64,000 nucleotides of DNA from CALFUK01 sp964450495. Its GTDB lineage: Bacteria > Bacteroidota > Bacteroidia > Chitinophagales > Saprospiraceae. A program made the position numbers and the translations under genes. Numbering within the stretch: the stretch's first letter is position 1; every line of letters begins with the position of its first letter. Below are positions 7,724 through 17,369 of this stretch, piece by piece. Where the stretch lies: NCBI GenBank assembly GCA_964450495.1, contig CAYVFU010000014.1:1-64000 (forward strand). The letters run 5' to 3'. Under the pieces are notes generated by a model. It saw nothing but the letters and a program-made list of their open reading frames with translations, was not told the origin of the DNA and ran no database searches.

Positions 7724-9157
7724 TTACTCATCTGATTTAACAAATCCATCTCCCTTAAACTCAATAATATCCAAGTGTTTATTGACATAATAGTTGACAT
7801 TCTCTAAACCCATAGATTCTAGTTCTGGGTCTATGGCTTCTATAGGAACTTTCTCCAGACGAAAAGAAGATTGAAGATATTCTTGAGATTCATCCGCAAA
7901 GAACTGGAAATTCCTTCCGTATTCCATCAAATTTTTACCGACAAAATACATGACATCAAAACCGTGGTAGGCATCATCATTGGGAATCGTGCCATATCGA
8001 TTGTAATACTCTTTCTCAAAAGCGCGTACCTGATTCTTGCTCTTGTCTACATACTTTGACCTGCAGACTTTCATATTCAAATTTCTAAACAGATTGAATC
8101 CAATTTGATCAGAATCTAATGCTAGTGGCATAGTGTACACATGTATTGGTTCAAAGGCTTTTTCTCCATTGATTCGTCTCAGGCAATTGTACATAAACGA
8201 TCCATCACTTGATGAATAAAAGGGAAATATGATTGCTTTACGCCCAGTTTCATAAAAAATAGAATCATAAGCTGTTTCTCCATTCAGTAGTGAATCTGTT
8301 TGTACACGAAAAACACGTAGGTCAGCTGCAGACTCATCTTCTGAAGTTTCTCTGTGTACTTTTTGAAGATATTTTATAATGTTCTCATCAGATCGTTTTT
8401 TCTTTGGGTCATCTTGATCGCGTCCCATCAACACTATTTCTGAATCATCAAAATTAGCTTTTGCATGTGCCATTATTTTTTGAAAGTGATCCGCTGTATT
8501 TGGCCTTAGTTGAACATAATAGGGGTTTTCTTTTGCTAGTGAACTGCTAGCATACCATGGTGATATGACAGTGATTTCATTTTCTTTGCCAAATTCAGCA
8601 GCAGCTATCAAGCCATCTTTATTGCTTCTCGTCGCGTATGGACCTATTAAAGCATCCATATTCTGCATGCGGAATGATTTCAAATCACTTTTCACTTTAT
8701 CTGCGCTTCTTTGGCTATCAAACACATCGACATTGAGATTTAATCCTTCTTGCTCTAGTTGTGTCAGTGCCAAAATAGTGCCTGCATAAAAGCTTATAAA
8801 ACGATTGGTATTATTTGCACTTTCGGACGTCGCTCTTGCTGAAGCATCCGGCCGATTGTTTTCAAATGGAAGCATCAACGCAACATTATATACATTCTTT
8901 TTTTCAACAGGCAGTATCTCTTCCTTAGTATTTTGAATAGGAGGCTTGACCTCTTCTTCAACAACTTCCCATTCTACTGTATCAACTACTGGGACTTCTT
9001 GTTTCACTGGTGCTTCTTTGGGAGTAGACACCTGTCCTGGTGAATACACCGTTTTAGAGGTGCTGCAAGACAACAAGAATAATGAAACAACAATGAGGAG
9101 TATCAAATTACTCCCATTCAATAGTCGCGGGTGGTTTGGTGCTAATATCATAAACAA
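7724..9157 (-). CDS. Lipoprotein with type 1 periplasmic binding (LppC/LivJ-like) fold
   Basis: A 477-residue predicted lipoprotein. A hydrophobic signal ends in the lipobox L-L-S-C31. After a Pro/Glu-rich linker a type 1 periplasmic-binding-protein domain spans about 90-470 (NVALMLPFENN, ALIGPYATRSNKDG). In other Bacteroidota the homologue next to guaA usually carries a LysM domain before the binding fold; no LysM is evident here, only a charged linker. The first ATG (9157) lies about 50 bp inside guaA, which really ends at 9108. The N-terminal residues before the hydrophobic stretch are then read from guaA DNA. An in-frame TTG (as in TTGATACTC near 9112) would avoid the overlap. The role may be envelope or peptidoglycan sensing rather than transport, as no permease is nearby. 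Confidence 0.78.
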   Translation of the reverse strand: MFMILAPNHPRLLNGSNLILLIVVSLFLLSCSTSKTVYSPGQVSTPKEAPVKQEVPVVDTVEWEVVEEEVKPPIQNTKEEILPVEKKNVYNVALMLPFENNRPDASARATSESANNTNRFISFYAGTILALTQLEQEGLNLNVDVFDSQRSADKVKSDLKSFRMQNMDALIGPYATRSNKDGLIAAAEFGKENEITVISPWYASSSLAKENPYYVQLRPNTADHFQKIMAHAKANFDDSEIVLMGRDQDDPKKKRSDENIIKYLQKVHRETSEDESAADLRVFRVQTDSLLNGETAYDSIFYETGRKAIIFPFYSSSDGSFMYNCLRRINGEKAFEPIHVYTMPLALDSDQIGFNLFRNLNMKVCRSKYVDKSKNQVRAFEKEYYNRYGTIPNDDAYHGFDVMYFVGKNLMEYGRNFQFFADESQEYLQSSFRLEKVPIEAIDPELESMGLENVNYYVNKHLDIIEFKGDGFVKSDE

Positions 9158-10649
9158 CTCTGTTTATTCCTTTTACCTGATTAATGATCTCTGTTGAGAC
9201 AGTTTCTAAAAAAGAGTGAGGTAATTTACTCCAATCAGCAGTCATTCCGTCAACGGAATTCACACATCTTAACGCAAGAGTGAATTCATAAGTTCTCTCA
9301 TCTCCCATAACTCCAACTGATTGTACAGGCAACAATATTGCGCCAGCCTGCCAAACTTTATCGTAAAGTCCCTGTTCTTTAAGCTGATTAATGTAAATCG
9401 CATCAGCTTCTTGACACAAACGAATTTTTTCTCTTGAAATAGGTCCAAGTATGCGGATGGCTAATCCTGGACCTGGAAAAGGGTGTCTGCCAATAATATC
9501 TTTAGTGATGCCCAATTCCGTACCGATAACCCTTACTTCGTCTTTGAAGAGTGTTCGTAAAGGCTCTACAATTTTCAATGCTAGTCTTTCTGGCAAACCA
9601 CCAACATTGTGATGAGACTTGATCGTAGCAGAAGGACCATGAACGGATACAGACTCAATCACATCTGGATATATGGTCCCTTGGCCAAGCCATTTGATGT
9701 CATCTAACTTATTCGCTTCGGCTTCAAACACTTCTATGAAGACTCTACCTATTATTTTTCTCTTTTTCTCAGGATCACTTACACCTTCCAATTCATTGAG
9801 AAAAGCATCTTTTGCATCCACGCCGATTATATTCAAACCCATGCCTTGATAGCTTTCAAGGACTTCTTCGAATTCATTTTTCCTCAACAAACCATTGTCC
9901 ACAAAAATGCAGATGAGTTGATTTCCTATAGCTCTTTGAAGCAATGTTGCTGCTACTGTAGAATCCACCCCACCAGACAATCCCATAACGACCTTATCTG
10001 TGCCTATCTGAGTCTTTAATTCAGTAACTGTTGTTTCTATAAAATGAGCGGGTGTCCAATCTTGTTTGCATCCAGAAATATCGACTAAAAAATTCTTTAG
10101 CAACGTACTTCCTTCCAAACTGTGACTAACTTCAGGATGAAATTGAATGCAATACACTGGCTGTTTATACGCATCAGATTTAGATCTAAATGCCGCTACT
10201 GGAATAGAATCTGTTGTCCCTATAATTTCAAATGATTCTGGTATACTGAGAATAGAGTCACCATGTGACATCCAAATTTGTGAATCTGAAGTTATGTTCT
10301 CAAAGAGTTGATCTTCTTTATGCTCTACTTTTAAAGTGGCTTTGCCATATTCGCGAATATTAGAACTCTCTACCCTACCGCCTAATTTTGCAGAAATGTA
10401 TTGCGCTCCATAACAAACGCCTAAAACTGGAAATTTATCGATAATACTATTTAATTCAAATTGCAGTGCGTTGTCATCATTTACCGAATAAGGACTTCCA
10501 GAAAGGATAACAGCTTTGACTTCCTCTGTAAATTGAGGCGGATTGTTACAAGGATGTATTTCGCAATAGATTTGTAATTCTCTTACTCTTCTGGCAATCA
10601 GTTGTGTGTATTGAGAACCAAAATCAAGAATGATAACCTTTTCTGACAT
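9108..10649 (-). CDS. guaA: GMP synthase (glutamine-hydrolysing)
   Basis: A 513-residue GuaA, full length. It converts XMP to GMP using glutamine and ATP, the last step of guanine nucleotide synthesis. The N-terminal class I amidotransferase domain carries the nucleophile C79 in GVCYGAQ and the catalytic His/Glu in QFHPEVSHS. The ATP-pyrophosphatase domain has the P-loop SGGVDSTVAA, and the C-terminal dimerisation domain ends in the canonical PPATIEWE. It sits 9 nt after nusB and overlaps the start of the lipoprotein gene, in one apparent operon. Confidence 0.98.
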   Translation of the reverse strand: MSEKVIILDFGSQYTQLIARRVRELQIYCEIHPCNNPPQFTEEVKAVILSGSPYSVNDDNALQFELNSIIDKFPVLGVCYGAQYISAKLGGRVESSNIREYGKATLKVEHKEDQLFENITSDSQIWMSHGDSILSIPESFEIIGTTDSIPVAAFRSKSDAYKQPVYCIQFHPEVSHSLEGSTLLKNFLVDISGCKQDWTPAHFIETTVTELKTQIGTDKVVMGLSGGVDSTVAATLLQRAIGNQLICIFVDNGLLRKNEFEEVLESYQGMGLNIIGVDAKDAFLNELEGVSDPEKKRKIIGRVFIEVFEAEANKLDDIKWLGQGTIYPDVIESVSVHGPSATIKSHHNVGGLPERLALKIVEPLRTLFKDEVRVIGTELGITKDIIGRHPFPGPGLAIRILGPISREKIRLCQEADAIYINQLKEQGLYDKVWQAGAILLPVQSVGVMGDERTYEFTLALRCVNSVDGMTADWSKLPHSFLETVSTEIINQVKGINRVVYDISTKPPATIEWE

Positions 10650-10658
10650 GTTGTATAC

Positions 10659-11594
10659 TTAGCTGACTAAACCTCTTCCTTCTTTATTGATTTTACCTTC
10701 AGCCTCTAAGTCTTTCAGGAGTTTATCCAAAATACCGTTGATAAAATCTTTACTCTTTGGAGTACTGTACATTTTAGAGACTTCTACATACTCGTTTATT
10801 GTCACTTTAGTAGGAATCGTTTCACATTCTAGAAATTCGACAAGTGCCATTTTGAGCAAGATCATATCAATGACAGCTAGTCTCTCATGATCCCAATTTT
10901 GAAGAGCAGGTTTGATAATGCTTAACAAGTCTTTATCTTTCTTTTCCGTGCTGTCTAATAGTTTGAGTCCGAAAGTTTTGCACGTTTCATCATCAGGAAA
11001 GTATTCCTTATAGTGGTTGGCTTCTACTTCTGGTAATTCCTTGAGTGTTTTTTTAATTGTACCAATAACAACAGACTTGTCATCAAGCCAATTTGTAAAA
11101 TGATCATCCATTTGTTCAACAAAGAATTCATGTTTTCTGCAAACTCTGAATAATTCCAAAAGGATTTCCAAATGATCTCCATTTGTGCTAGCTTTCGCTA
11201 AATACTCTTTATAGGAATCATTTGCTGCAAACTCTGTGTATATCTTTTTAACGTAGTCAAGATTGATTTTATCACTAAGATTTAGTGACTTGAATTCTTG
11301 TTGTAGTTTTTTGTTTTGTTCGAGCGTTTGAATCAAGTCATTTTCATACAACTTGGGCGTAAATGTCTTGTCTTCATCTGAAGGTAGATGTTTGGATTTT
11401 CTTTTTTTACCATCTACGACTGATTCTTTAGATATTTGAATCAAGCAATATAGATTAAACAAATATAAGGTAAATGCCTCTTCAACAGAAGACCAATACC
11501 TCTTTTTTGCTTCCTTTAAAGTGAATGCTTCATCCCTATTCAGAGAGAACAGCACTTGCATTACTTTGATTCGGACACCCCTTCGACTTAACAT
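10659..11594 (-). CDS. nusB: Transcription antitermination factor NusB (extended form)
   Basis: A 311-residue NusB. The helical RNA-binding NusB fold typical of the 140-residue enterobacterial protein is found in the C-terminal half (about 200-300: DHERLAVIDMILLKMALVEF, IPTKVTINEYVEVSKMYST, DFINGILDKLL). The N-terminus (LSRRGVRIKVMQVLFSL) matches the start of the family, and a long helical insertion lies between; this extended form is usual in Bacteroidota. NusB with NusE (S10) binds boxA in rRNA leaders for antitermination. Upstream by 71 nt is the DoxX-fusion gene; downstream by 9 nt is guaA. Confidence 0.92.
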   Translation of the reverse strand: MLSRRGVRIKVMQVLFSLNRDEAFTLKEAKKRYWSSVEEAFTLYLFNLYCLIQISKESVVDGKKRKSKHLPSDEDKTFTPKLYENDLIQTLEQNKKLQQEFKSLNLSDKINLDYVKKIYTEFAANDSYKEYLAKASTNGDHLEILLELFRVCRKHEFFVEQMDDHFTNWLDDKSVVIGTIKKTLKELPEVEANHYKEYFPDDETCKTFGLKLLDSTEKKDKDLLSIIKPALQNWDHERLAVIDMILLKMALVEFLECETIPTKVTINEYVEVSKMYSTPKSKDFINGILDKLLKDLEAEGKINKEGRGLVS

Positions 11595-11665
11595 ACTTTT
11601 ATGTGTTTAATTTTTTACGCTACAAAGAAACTCAATTGTTTGTCTTTGCCATACTTTTTATCACG

Positions 11666-13159
11666 CTATTTCATGAATTCTTGCTTTACTTCTTCATATG
11701 ATGGCAATTTCTTTTTATGCCACTTGCTTACTATTTGCCCATCTTTCCACAGCACTATACCAGGATTTGATCTTACGATTGTCTTCAGCAAAATATCATC
11801 AGCTGTATACATGTCTAATCCAAGACCCAATTCCTTTTTTAAGTCTTCTAACTGTTCGGCTCCAGAACCACCCACAACAGCGTAGGTTTTATACCCATCA
11901 GCACGTGCTTTCTCCGTAAACGGCTTTATGATTGTTGAATAATCATTTGCAAAAGACTCATCCCATTTATAATCTGTATACGTATAGTTTTTCTTCTGAA
12001 TGTCTGCGATCGTTTCTTCGACAATAAAGTTACCATTAGCATCTTTGGTATCAAGTGTATCTAGTTTCATAATGGTATCCAAAAGAGTCCCTTGTACCTG
12101 TTCGCTTCCTACACCTTTTAACTTATAACTGACTATCATGACGGCATAGTTGGGATCGTTCAAGATTTCTTCTGTTTTGTCGTAGCCATCTGTATCAACG
12201 ATCTCAAACTCACTGATTTTTGAAGGCACTAGTGTTGGCTCTGATTTTATTTGATCAACTACCCATCCATCTTCTTTTGGATAAGATTTGTAGATGGCCA
12301 TATAATCTGGATTCATAATAGAAGCGATCTCACCAGTTTTTGAATTTGTAAATTCCCAACCAATTATATCAACATCCGCTAATGCCTGCAATTCAATGGC
12401 TTTTTGTGCCCGAACATCAGTATTCTTCTTGAATGGTCTGAAGTCTGCGTGTGGAATATCCCAAACAAAGTTACTCAGACAATAAATAAACAATCCAATT
12501 GTACAAACAGCTACAATTAAATCTCTAATCCGCTTAGAGAACAATTGATGCATAGTCTTGTGTTTAAACAGGAAGAACAATGCCGGTATCATTAATGCCA
12601 AATCTTTGAAGAATGAGATTTTTGGTTTTAACTTAATGAAGTCTCCAAAACAACCACAATCTGTCACTTGCTGGTTTGACTCCTTAAATTCTACCCATTG
12701 TCCAAATTGGAAAAAATTTACATCGGGAGGTACGTATCCCGTCAAGTAAGTAAAGCCTGTTAACCCAGTGAAAAACAACAACAGTATGAAAAACATCCAG
12801 CTTAGCGCTTTCGGCCTGTGTCCCATAAGAAGCATGATACCAAGTACTATCTCAAATATGATCACAAACATGGAAATACCAATCTGATACTGAGAAAGAA
12901 AAGGAAAAAGCGGCGACAAAAAGCTAAACCAGGTACCCGTAAATAGAGACTCGAAGGCGGTAAAATAATCCGCTATTTTGAAGCCCATGCCCATCGGATC
13001 TACTGCTTTTACCCAACCAGAGAAAATGTAAAATGCTCCACAAAAGTTTTGCAGGTAAGTCATAATCCAAGACTTGTGCCCTTTCATAATCAAACCAACA
13101 ATTAAGGTAAGAACGATAGCGACTGATCCTATGACCAGAAGTAATGTTTGCAGATTCAT
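11666..13159 (-). CDS. DoxX-like membrane protein with C-terminal thioredoxin-like domain (BT_3928 type)
   Basis: A 497-residue inner-membrane protein. The first part (about 1-215) has six or so hydrophobic helices with DoxX/MauE-like features (NFCGAFYIFSGWVKAVDP, GFTYLTGYVPPD) and the conserved QVTDCGCFGDFIKL segment with a Cys-x-Cys motif. A soluble second half (about 240-497) ends in a thioredoxin-like strand-turn (NPGIVLWKDGQIVSKWH). This layout corresponds to a Bacteroidota family related to BT_3928. It probably handles thiol or quinone redox at the membrane; substrate unknown. It is the first gene of the nusB-guaA run. Confidence 0.75.
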   Translation of the reverse strand: MNLQTLLLVIGSVAIVLTLIVGLIMKGHKSWIMTYLQNFCGAFYIFSGWVKAVDPMGMGFKIADYFTAFESLFTGTWFSFLSPLFPFLSQYQIGISMFVIIFEIVLGIMLLMGHRPKALSWMFFILLLFFTGLTGFTYLTGYVPPDVNFFQFGQWVEFKESNQQVTDCGCFGDFIKLKPKISFFKDLALMIPALFFLFKHKTMHQLFSKRIRDLIVAVCTIGLFIYCLSNFVWDIPHADFRPFKKNTDVRAQKAIELQALADVDIIGWEFTNSKTGEIASIMNPDYMAIYKSYPKEDGWVVDQIKSEPTLVPSKISEFEIVDTDGYDKTEEILNDPNYAVMIVSYKLKGVGSEQVQGTLLDTIMKLDTLDTKDANGNFIVEETIADIQKKNYTYTDYKWDESFANDYSTIIKPFTEKARADGYKTYAVVGGSGAEQLEDLKKELGLGLDMYTADDILLKTIVRSNPGIVLWKDGQIVSKWHKKKLPSYEEVKQEFMK

Positions 13160-13181
13160 ATATTCAACAAAAATTGGTTAA

Positions 13182-13189
13182 CAAATATA
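13182..13189 (-). promoter_or_regulatory. -7 promoter box (TATATTTG) for the DoxX-nusB-guaA run
   Basis: On the minus strand TATATTTG matches the Bacteroidota consensus TAnnTTTG exactly and lies 23 nt before the ATG at 13159. A well-spaced -33 TTG is not seen, so this is a candidate only. Confidence 0.4.
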
Positions 13190-13324
13190 CATATTAAAAT
13201 TTGACTTATATGTTTAAGCAACAAATAAGAAGATTATTTTTTTGCAAAGTAAACTCATATTGTTGGACGATTATCTTACGAAATGTGTTTAATTCGTCAA
13301 TAAATTGTTAAGTTTTTAATCTAC

Positions 13325-14191
13325 ATGCTTCTATTACTGCTGTGTATTCTCGCAAATGTCTCATTAGGACTGCTTTTTAAGGTGTTTGTTAAGTACGACA
13401 TTCGCAACTTACCGGCTATTGTTATCAATTATATGTCTTCTATTGCAGTAGGAAGTATTATGGCTGGGAAGCTAATAATAAGTAAAGAAGTCATTCATTC
13501 CCCAGGTATTGGCTATATCATTGCATTGAGCGTGCTTTTCATTGTAGGATTCAATGTGCTAGGTAAGGCATTTCAGATAGCTGGAATGTCATTGACCACA
13601 ATCATTCAAAAGATGTCTATTTTGATCAGTGCAATATTTGCCATCGTAGTCTATAATGATTTGGTCAACATCCAAAAAATCTTAGGTTTGACGCTAGCAG
13701 TGGCAGCAATCGTCTTTGTCTATTACGTACCAAAATCTGAACGACAAAACCTGAAAAAAGACAGGAAAGTTATAGCTTACCCACTTATCGCCTTTTTATT
13801 AAGCGGCATTATAGAAGTTATCTTATTGGTAGTAGGTAAAGAAGGATTGATGACAGACAGTATATCCTTCGTATCTCATGCTTTTGCGTTGGCTAGTATA
13901 ATTGGCATTGTTGTTTTACTGGTTACGACTAGACCATTAATAAAATCAAGGGAAATTCTAGCAGGGATTGTTTTAGGTATACCAAATTTTTTTACTATTT
14001 ATTTACTCATTGTTTTGGTCGAACAAGGTTGGGATGGTTCAGTTTTATTCCCTATAAATAATATTGGTATAGTCATTCTTTCTGCATTGGCAGGCGTTTT
14101 ATTATTTCATGAAAAATTGGATAAGTATAAGCGAATTGGATTAGGACTTGCATTGTTCTCTATTATTTTGATAGGAATGGAATTATTCTAA
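13325..14191 (+). CDS. EamA/DMT family transporter
   Basis: A 288-residue integral membrane protein with about ten hydrophobic helices in two halves, as in the drug/metabolite transporter (EamA) superfamily. Each half is a five-helix unit; the second ends with the usual GVLLFHEKLDKYKRIGLGLALFSI segment. No substrate can be read from the sequence. It is monocistronic, divergent from the DoxX gene and convergent with the sulfatase, with stops 20 nt apart and no clear hairpin between. Confidence 0.82.
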   Translation: MLLLLLCILANVSLGLLFKVFVKYDIRNLPAIVINYMSSIAVGSIMAGKLIISKEVIHSPGIGYIIALSVLFIVGFNVLGKAFQIAGMSLTTIIQKMSILISAIFAIVVYNDLVNIQKILGLTLAVAAIVFVYYVPKSERQNLKKDRKVIAYPLIAFLLSGIIEVILLVVGKEGLMTDSISFVSHAFALASIIGIVVLLVTTRPLIKSREILAGIVLGIPNFFTIYLLIVLVEQGWDGSVLFPINNIGIVILSALAGVLLFHEKLDKYKRIGLGLALFSIILIGMELF

Positions 14192-14210
14192 AACATTGTT
14201 GAAACACTTA

Positions 14211-15998
14211 TTAAGACGATCTCTTTAGCATTAACATTCTAAAATCCATCAATTCCGTTCCTTTAATTTCCTTCGCTTTTAATTCTAAGACACCTGATCC
14301 TTTTTCGAGGGATATCTGACCAAGGTTTAATCTTTTAAAGTCTTTGACATAGGACTCTACCCTCTCAAACCGATCATTTTCCTTACCAAACTCTAGTGGA
14401 TTGTGAGATTCAGTTAAGACGGCTTCTATTTGCTCATCTCCAAAACTAACGATGAAACTTGACCCCACAGAGGTAGAATCACACGTGTAATATAGATCAA
14501 CATCAAACATCCCAGTTTCTAAAACCTTGGCTTCCCAAGTAATCTTATCTTCTTTATTAACCCAATTGGTCATATAGCTACAGTTAGGATATTTATTTGA
14601 CCGTTTGATACTGCCATGCGGAGTACCATCTCTTGCTGGGATTTGTGTAAATACATAATCAGGATGTCCAATATCGAATGTGCGATTATCTTCACTAGGC
14701 AATTCACTCAGCACTTCAGTTTTCCATTGTTCTTTTACAGCCAGTAATGAGTCCTTTATATTTGGCTGGTCTTCCGATATATCATGAGTCTGCCCTGGGT
14801 CATTTATCATATCATACAAGCGTTCTTCATGATCAAGACGGTGTGTTTGACTTCTAAGACTAATACGATCTCTCCAATAACTGGTAATGACTCTGTCTGT
14901 CCAATTGGTCTCGTCTCCTGTAAGTAAGGGTTCTATACTTAATCCATCAATAGCTTTAGTTGTCTGTAAAGGAATTCCAACAAGGTCACAGAGGGTTGGC
15001 AGTAGATCAATAGAAGTTGCAATTTTTTCAATTTTCTTTCCAGCTTCAAAAGTGCCCTTCCAACTCATCATTAGCGGTGATCGCAATCCACCTTCATCTG
15101 TGGATCCTTTCGTTCCTTTCATCCCACCATTCCATCGATGTCCATTGGGACCATTATCAGACAAATAAATCACAATCGTATTGTTGAGAAGTTTTTGACT
15201 CGAAAGTTCATCCATTATTCTTCCTACATTCCAATCTATATTTTCAACCATTGCCAGAGCTGCTCTTGTATGTTCTATTTTTTCTTTACTGGCGATTGTC
15301 CCTTTCTGGGAAATGAATAAATCATCATATTTCTTATACCACTCGTCCGGTACCTGCATTGGGCTATGTGGTGTACAATACGGTAAGTACAAAAAGAAAG
15401 GTTCATCTTTATTTTCTTGTATAAATGAAATACCACGATCTGTGAGATCATCAGTAATGTAACCCTTGCCTTTTACAATTTCACCATTGTGTTCAAGAAT
15501 AGGATCAAAGTAATTTCCCCAATGTCCTGAGCAAAAGCCATAGAAGTCATCAAAGCCTCTCGCATTAGGATGATAACCTGCTTGCATTCCATTGTGCCAT
15601 TTTCCATATGCCGCTGTTTTGTACCCAGCAGATTTAAACACATCTCCCATAGTTGTCTCATCCAGATTCAATCGTTCGCCTCCTGCAGATGTAGAGTAAA
15701 CACCACCTCTGACATGATATCTACCTGTAAGAATTTCAGCCCTTGTAGGCGAACAAACAGGACTCACATAAAACCGTTCGAAAGAAACGCCACTTGAAGC
15801 CAAGCCATCTATGTTAGGTGTCGAAAGCAACTCGTGACCATTCATCCTTAAATCACCCCATCCTTGGTCGTCAGTTAATATTAAAACAACATTAGGGTGC
15901 TCAGGATTCTTTTGTGGTGATGTTTCCAATTCCATTACATTTTGACAGCATGTCAAAACAATTATTAAAATAATGCAGGATATAAATTTTCGAGTCAT
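14211..15998 (-). CDS. Lipoprotein sulfatase (type I, formylglycine)
   Basis: A 595-residue arylsulfatase-type hydrolase that removes sulfate esters. Metal-binding D43-D44 lie in LILTDDQGWGD. The formylglycine motif is C82-S-P-T-R86, and TGRYHVRGG follows. The remaining catalytic segments GKWHNG, TPHSP and SDNGPNGH are present. An N-terminal signal ends at a Cys pair (C17/C18, LTCC), predicting a lipoprotein. Beyond the sulfatase core (to about 440) a C-terminal domain (about 470-595) looks like a beta-sandwich often attached to these enzymes. Sulfatases of this kind act on sulfated algal or host polysaccharides. No sulfatase-maturing enzyme, SusC/D or glycosidase is nearby, so the target is unknown. 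Confidence 0.92.
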   Translation of the reverse strand: MTRKFISCIILIIVLTCCQNVMELETSPQKNPEHPNVVLILTDDQGWGDLRMNGHELLSTPNIDGLASSGVSFERFYVSPVCSPTRAEILTGRYHVRGGVYSTSAGGERLNLDETTMGDVFKSAGYKTAAYGKWHNGMQAGYHPNARGFDDFYGFCSGHWGNYFDPILEHNGEIVKGKGYITDDLTDRGISFIQENKDEPFFLYLPYCTPHSPMQVPDEWYKKYDDLFISQKGTIASKEKIEHTRAALAMVENIDWNVGRIMDELSSQKLLNNTIVIYLSDNGPNGHRWNGGMKGTKGSTDEGGLRSPLMMSWKGTFEAGKKIEKIATSIDLLPTLCDLVGIPLQTTKAIDGLSIEPLLTGDETNWTDRVITSYWRDRISLRSQTHRLDHEERLYDMINDPGQTHDISEDQPNIKDSLLAVKEQWKTEVLSELPSEDNRTFDIGHPDYVFTQIPARDGTPHGSIKRSNKYPNCSYMTNWVNKEDKITWEAKVLETGMFDVDLYYTCDSTSVGSSFIVSFGDEQIEAVLTESHNPLEFGKENDRFERVESYVKDFKRLNLGQISLEKGSGVLELKAKEIKGTELMDFRMLMLKRSS

Positions 15999-16021
15999 AA
16001 GTTTGAGCAGCGATTAAATTA

Positions 16022-16029
16022 CAAAATTA
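16022..16029 (-). promoter_or_regulatory. -7 promoter box (TAATTTTG) for the sulfatase
   Basis: On the minus strand TAATTTTG matches TAnnTTTG exactly, 24 nt before the sulfatase ATG at 15998. The -33 region is not convincing. Confidence 0.38.
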
Positions 16030-16087
16030 TTGATAATAGGATTCTTCAGAATAAAAGAGCCTAATTAAAAATCAAACCAACGTCAAC

Positions 16088-17227
16088 ATGAAGACGCTAA
16101 CTAAACTGTGCATATTAATCTGGATCTTGCAAATAATGGCATGTGCGAAGCTGCCAAAAAATCCTATACCAAACGAGTATACCTTTTTTGTAGGAACAGC
16201 CACTGGAGAGAAATCTGAAGGGATCTACTCTTTTAATTTAAATACAACCACAGGTGCATGTTCATTCAGGGCAAAAAAGGTTGGGATTATCAATCCATCA
16301 TTTCTCACAATCACGCCAGACAACAAGTACCTATATACTGTGCAACGAGAAGAGGGAGTAGCCGAGAACAAGGTAAGTGCTTTCTCGATCGATGGTAATC
16401 TCAATCTAAAGCTCATCAATACTGTACCAACTAAAGGACAAGGAGCGTGCTACTTGAGTACAACCCATTCTGGCAACAATATCCTAGTAGCCCATTACAC
16501 AAGTGGTTCTGTAGCAGTCTTACCTGTTAAAAAAGATGGAAGTCTAGACAATGTATCAGACTTGTTACAGCACGAAGGAAGCAGTGTGGATAAAAAAAGG
16601 CAACAAGGACCACATGCACACTATATCGAACAAGGTCTTGGTGATGTTATTTATGCAGCTGACCTAGGGACTGATAAGATCATGCTTTATGATCTCAACA
16701 ACAACAAACTATCACCCTCTAAGACCAAATTTTTAAAATTACCTCCAGGTGCTGGCCCCAGACATATCAGCACCCATCCTAACCAAAACTTTTTGTATGT
16801 ATTGAATGAAATGGGAGGCTCAGTTAGTGTTTTTGGGTTTGATAAAATTGAAAGTACTTATCAACTGAAACAAACAATAAGTTCATTACCTATTGATTTT
16901 GAAGGGTACAATAAAAGCGCAGACATTCATGTCCATCCTTCTGGCAAATTTCTTTTTGCATCCAACAGAGGAGACTACAACAGTATTGCTACTTACAAGA
17001 TTGATGAGACCAACGGTATGTTGACACTTGTCGAGATAGAAAACGAATCGATCGTTTGGCCCAGAAACTTTGCTATTAGCCCTGATGGCAAATTCCTACT
17101 CTGTGCTAACCTGAAGGACGACTCCATATCTGTTTTTGCTATTGATCAACTTACTGGAGCCTTAACGTTCACTGGACATAAGATTACTGTACTTAAGCCG
17201 ATGTGCGTGAAATTTTTGGGTGCTTAA
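16088..17227 (+). CDS. Lactonase-family seven-bladed beta-propeller lipoprotein
   Basis: A 379-residue member of the 6-phosphogluconolactonase (YbhE/Pgl, lactonase) family. The propeller shows repeated blades of the form FLTITPDNKYLYTV, HISTHPNQNFLYVLNEMGGSVSVF, and FAISPDGKFLLCANLKDDSISVF. Unlike the cytoplasmic enzyme, it has an N-terminal signal with a plausible lipobox I-M-A-C19, so it is probably envelope-located and its true substrate need not be a sugar-phosphate lactone. It is divergent from the sulfatase gene. The same propeller type recurs, much modified, in the giant protein at 53436. Confidence 0.85.
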   Translation: MKTLTKLCILIWILQIMACAKLPKNPIPNEYTFFVGTATGEKSEGIYSFNLNTTTGACSFRAKKVGIINPSFLTITPDNKYLYTVQREEGVAENKVSAFSIDGNLNLKLINTVPTKGQGACYLSTTHSGNNILVAHYTSGSVAVLPVKKDGSLDNVSDLLQHEGSSVDKKRQQGPHAHYIEQGLGDVIYAADLGTDKIMLYDLNNNKLSPSKTKFLKLPPGAGPRHISTHPNQNFLYVLNEMGGSVSVFGFDKIESTYQLKQTISSLPIDFEGYNKSADIHVHPSGKFLFASNRGDYNSIATYKIDETNGMLTLVEIENESIVWPRNFAISPDGKFLLCANLKDDSISVFAIDQLTGALTFTGHKITVLKPMCVKFLGA

Positions 17228-17335
17228 AACTAATTCGGATGCTTTACTTTTTGGGTGGCTATGTCTTTTCGCATTGTAAATTGTTATACTGATTTTTAGT
17301 AAAAAAAGTGAACTTAGGGTCTATCCAAAAACGAG

Positions 17336-17365
17336 TTTGCGACCGCCCTAAAAAACCTATATTTA
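17336..17365 (+). promoter_or_regulatory. Possible Bacteroidota promoter for the YigZ-coaE operon
   Basis: TTTG at 17336-17339 and TATATTTA at 17358-17365, 18 nt apart, fit the -33/-7 pattern (TTTG and TAnnTTTG) with one mismatch. The expected transcript start falls at or next to the GTG start codon (17370), which would make the mRNA leaderless. Confidence 0.4.
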
Positions 17366-17369
17366 CAAA

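Noticed and set aside
13266..13298. Possible stem GACGATTA ... TAATTCGTC before the DMT transporter as a riboswitch or attenuator
   Set aside because: Only eight or nine imperfect pairs with a long loop and no T-run; no riboswitch consensus.
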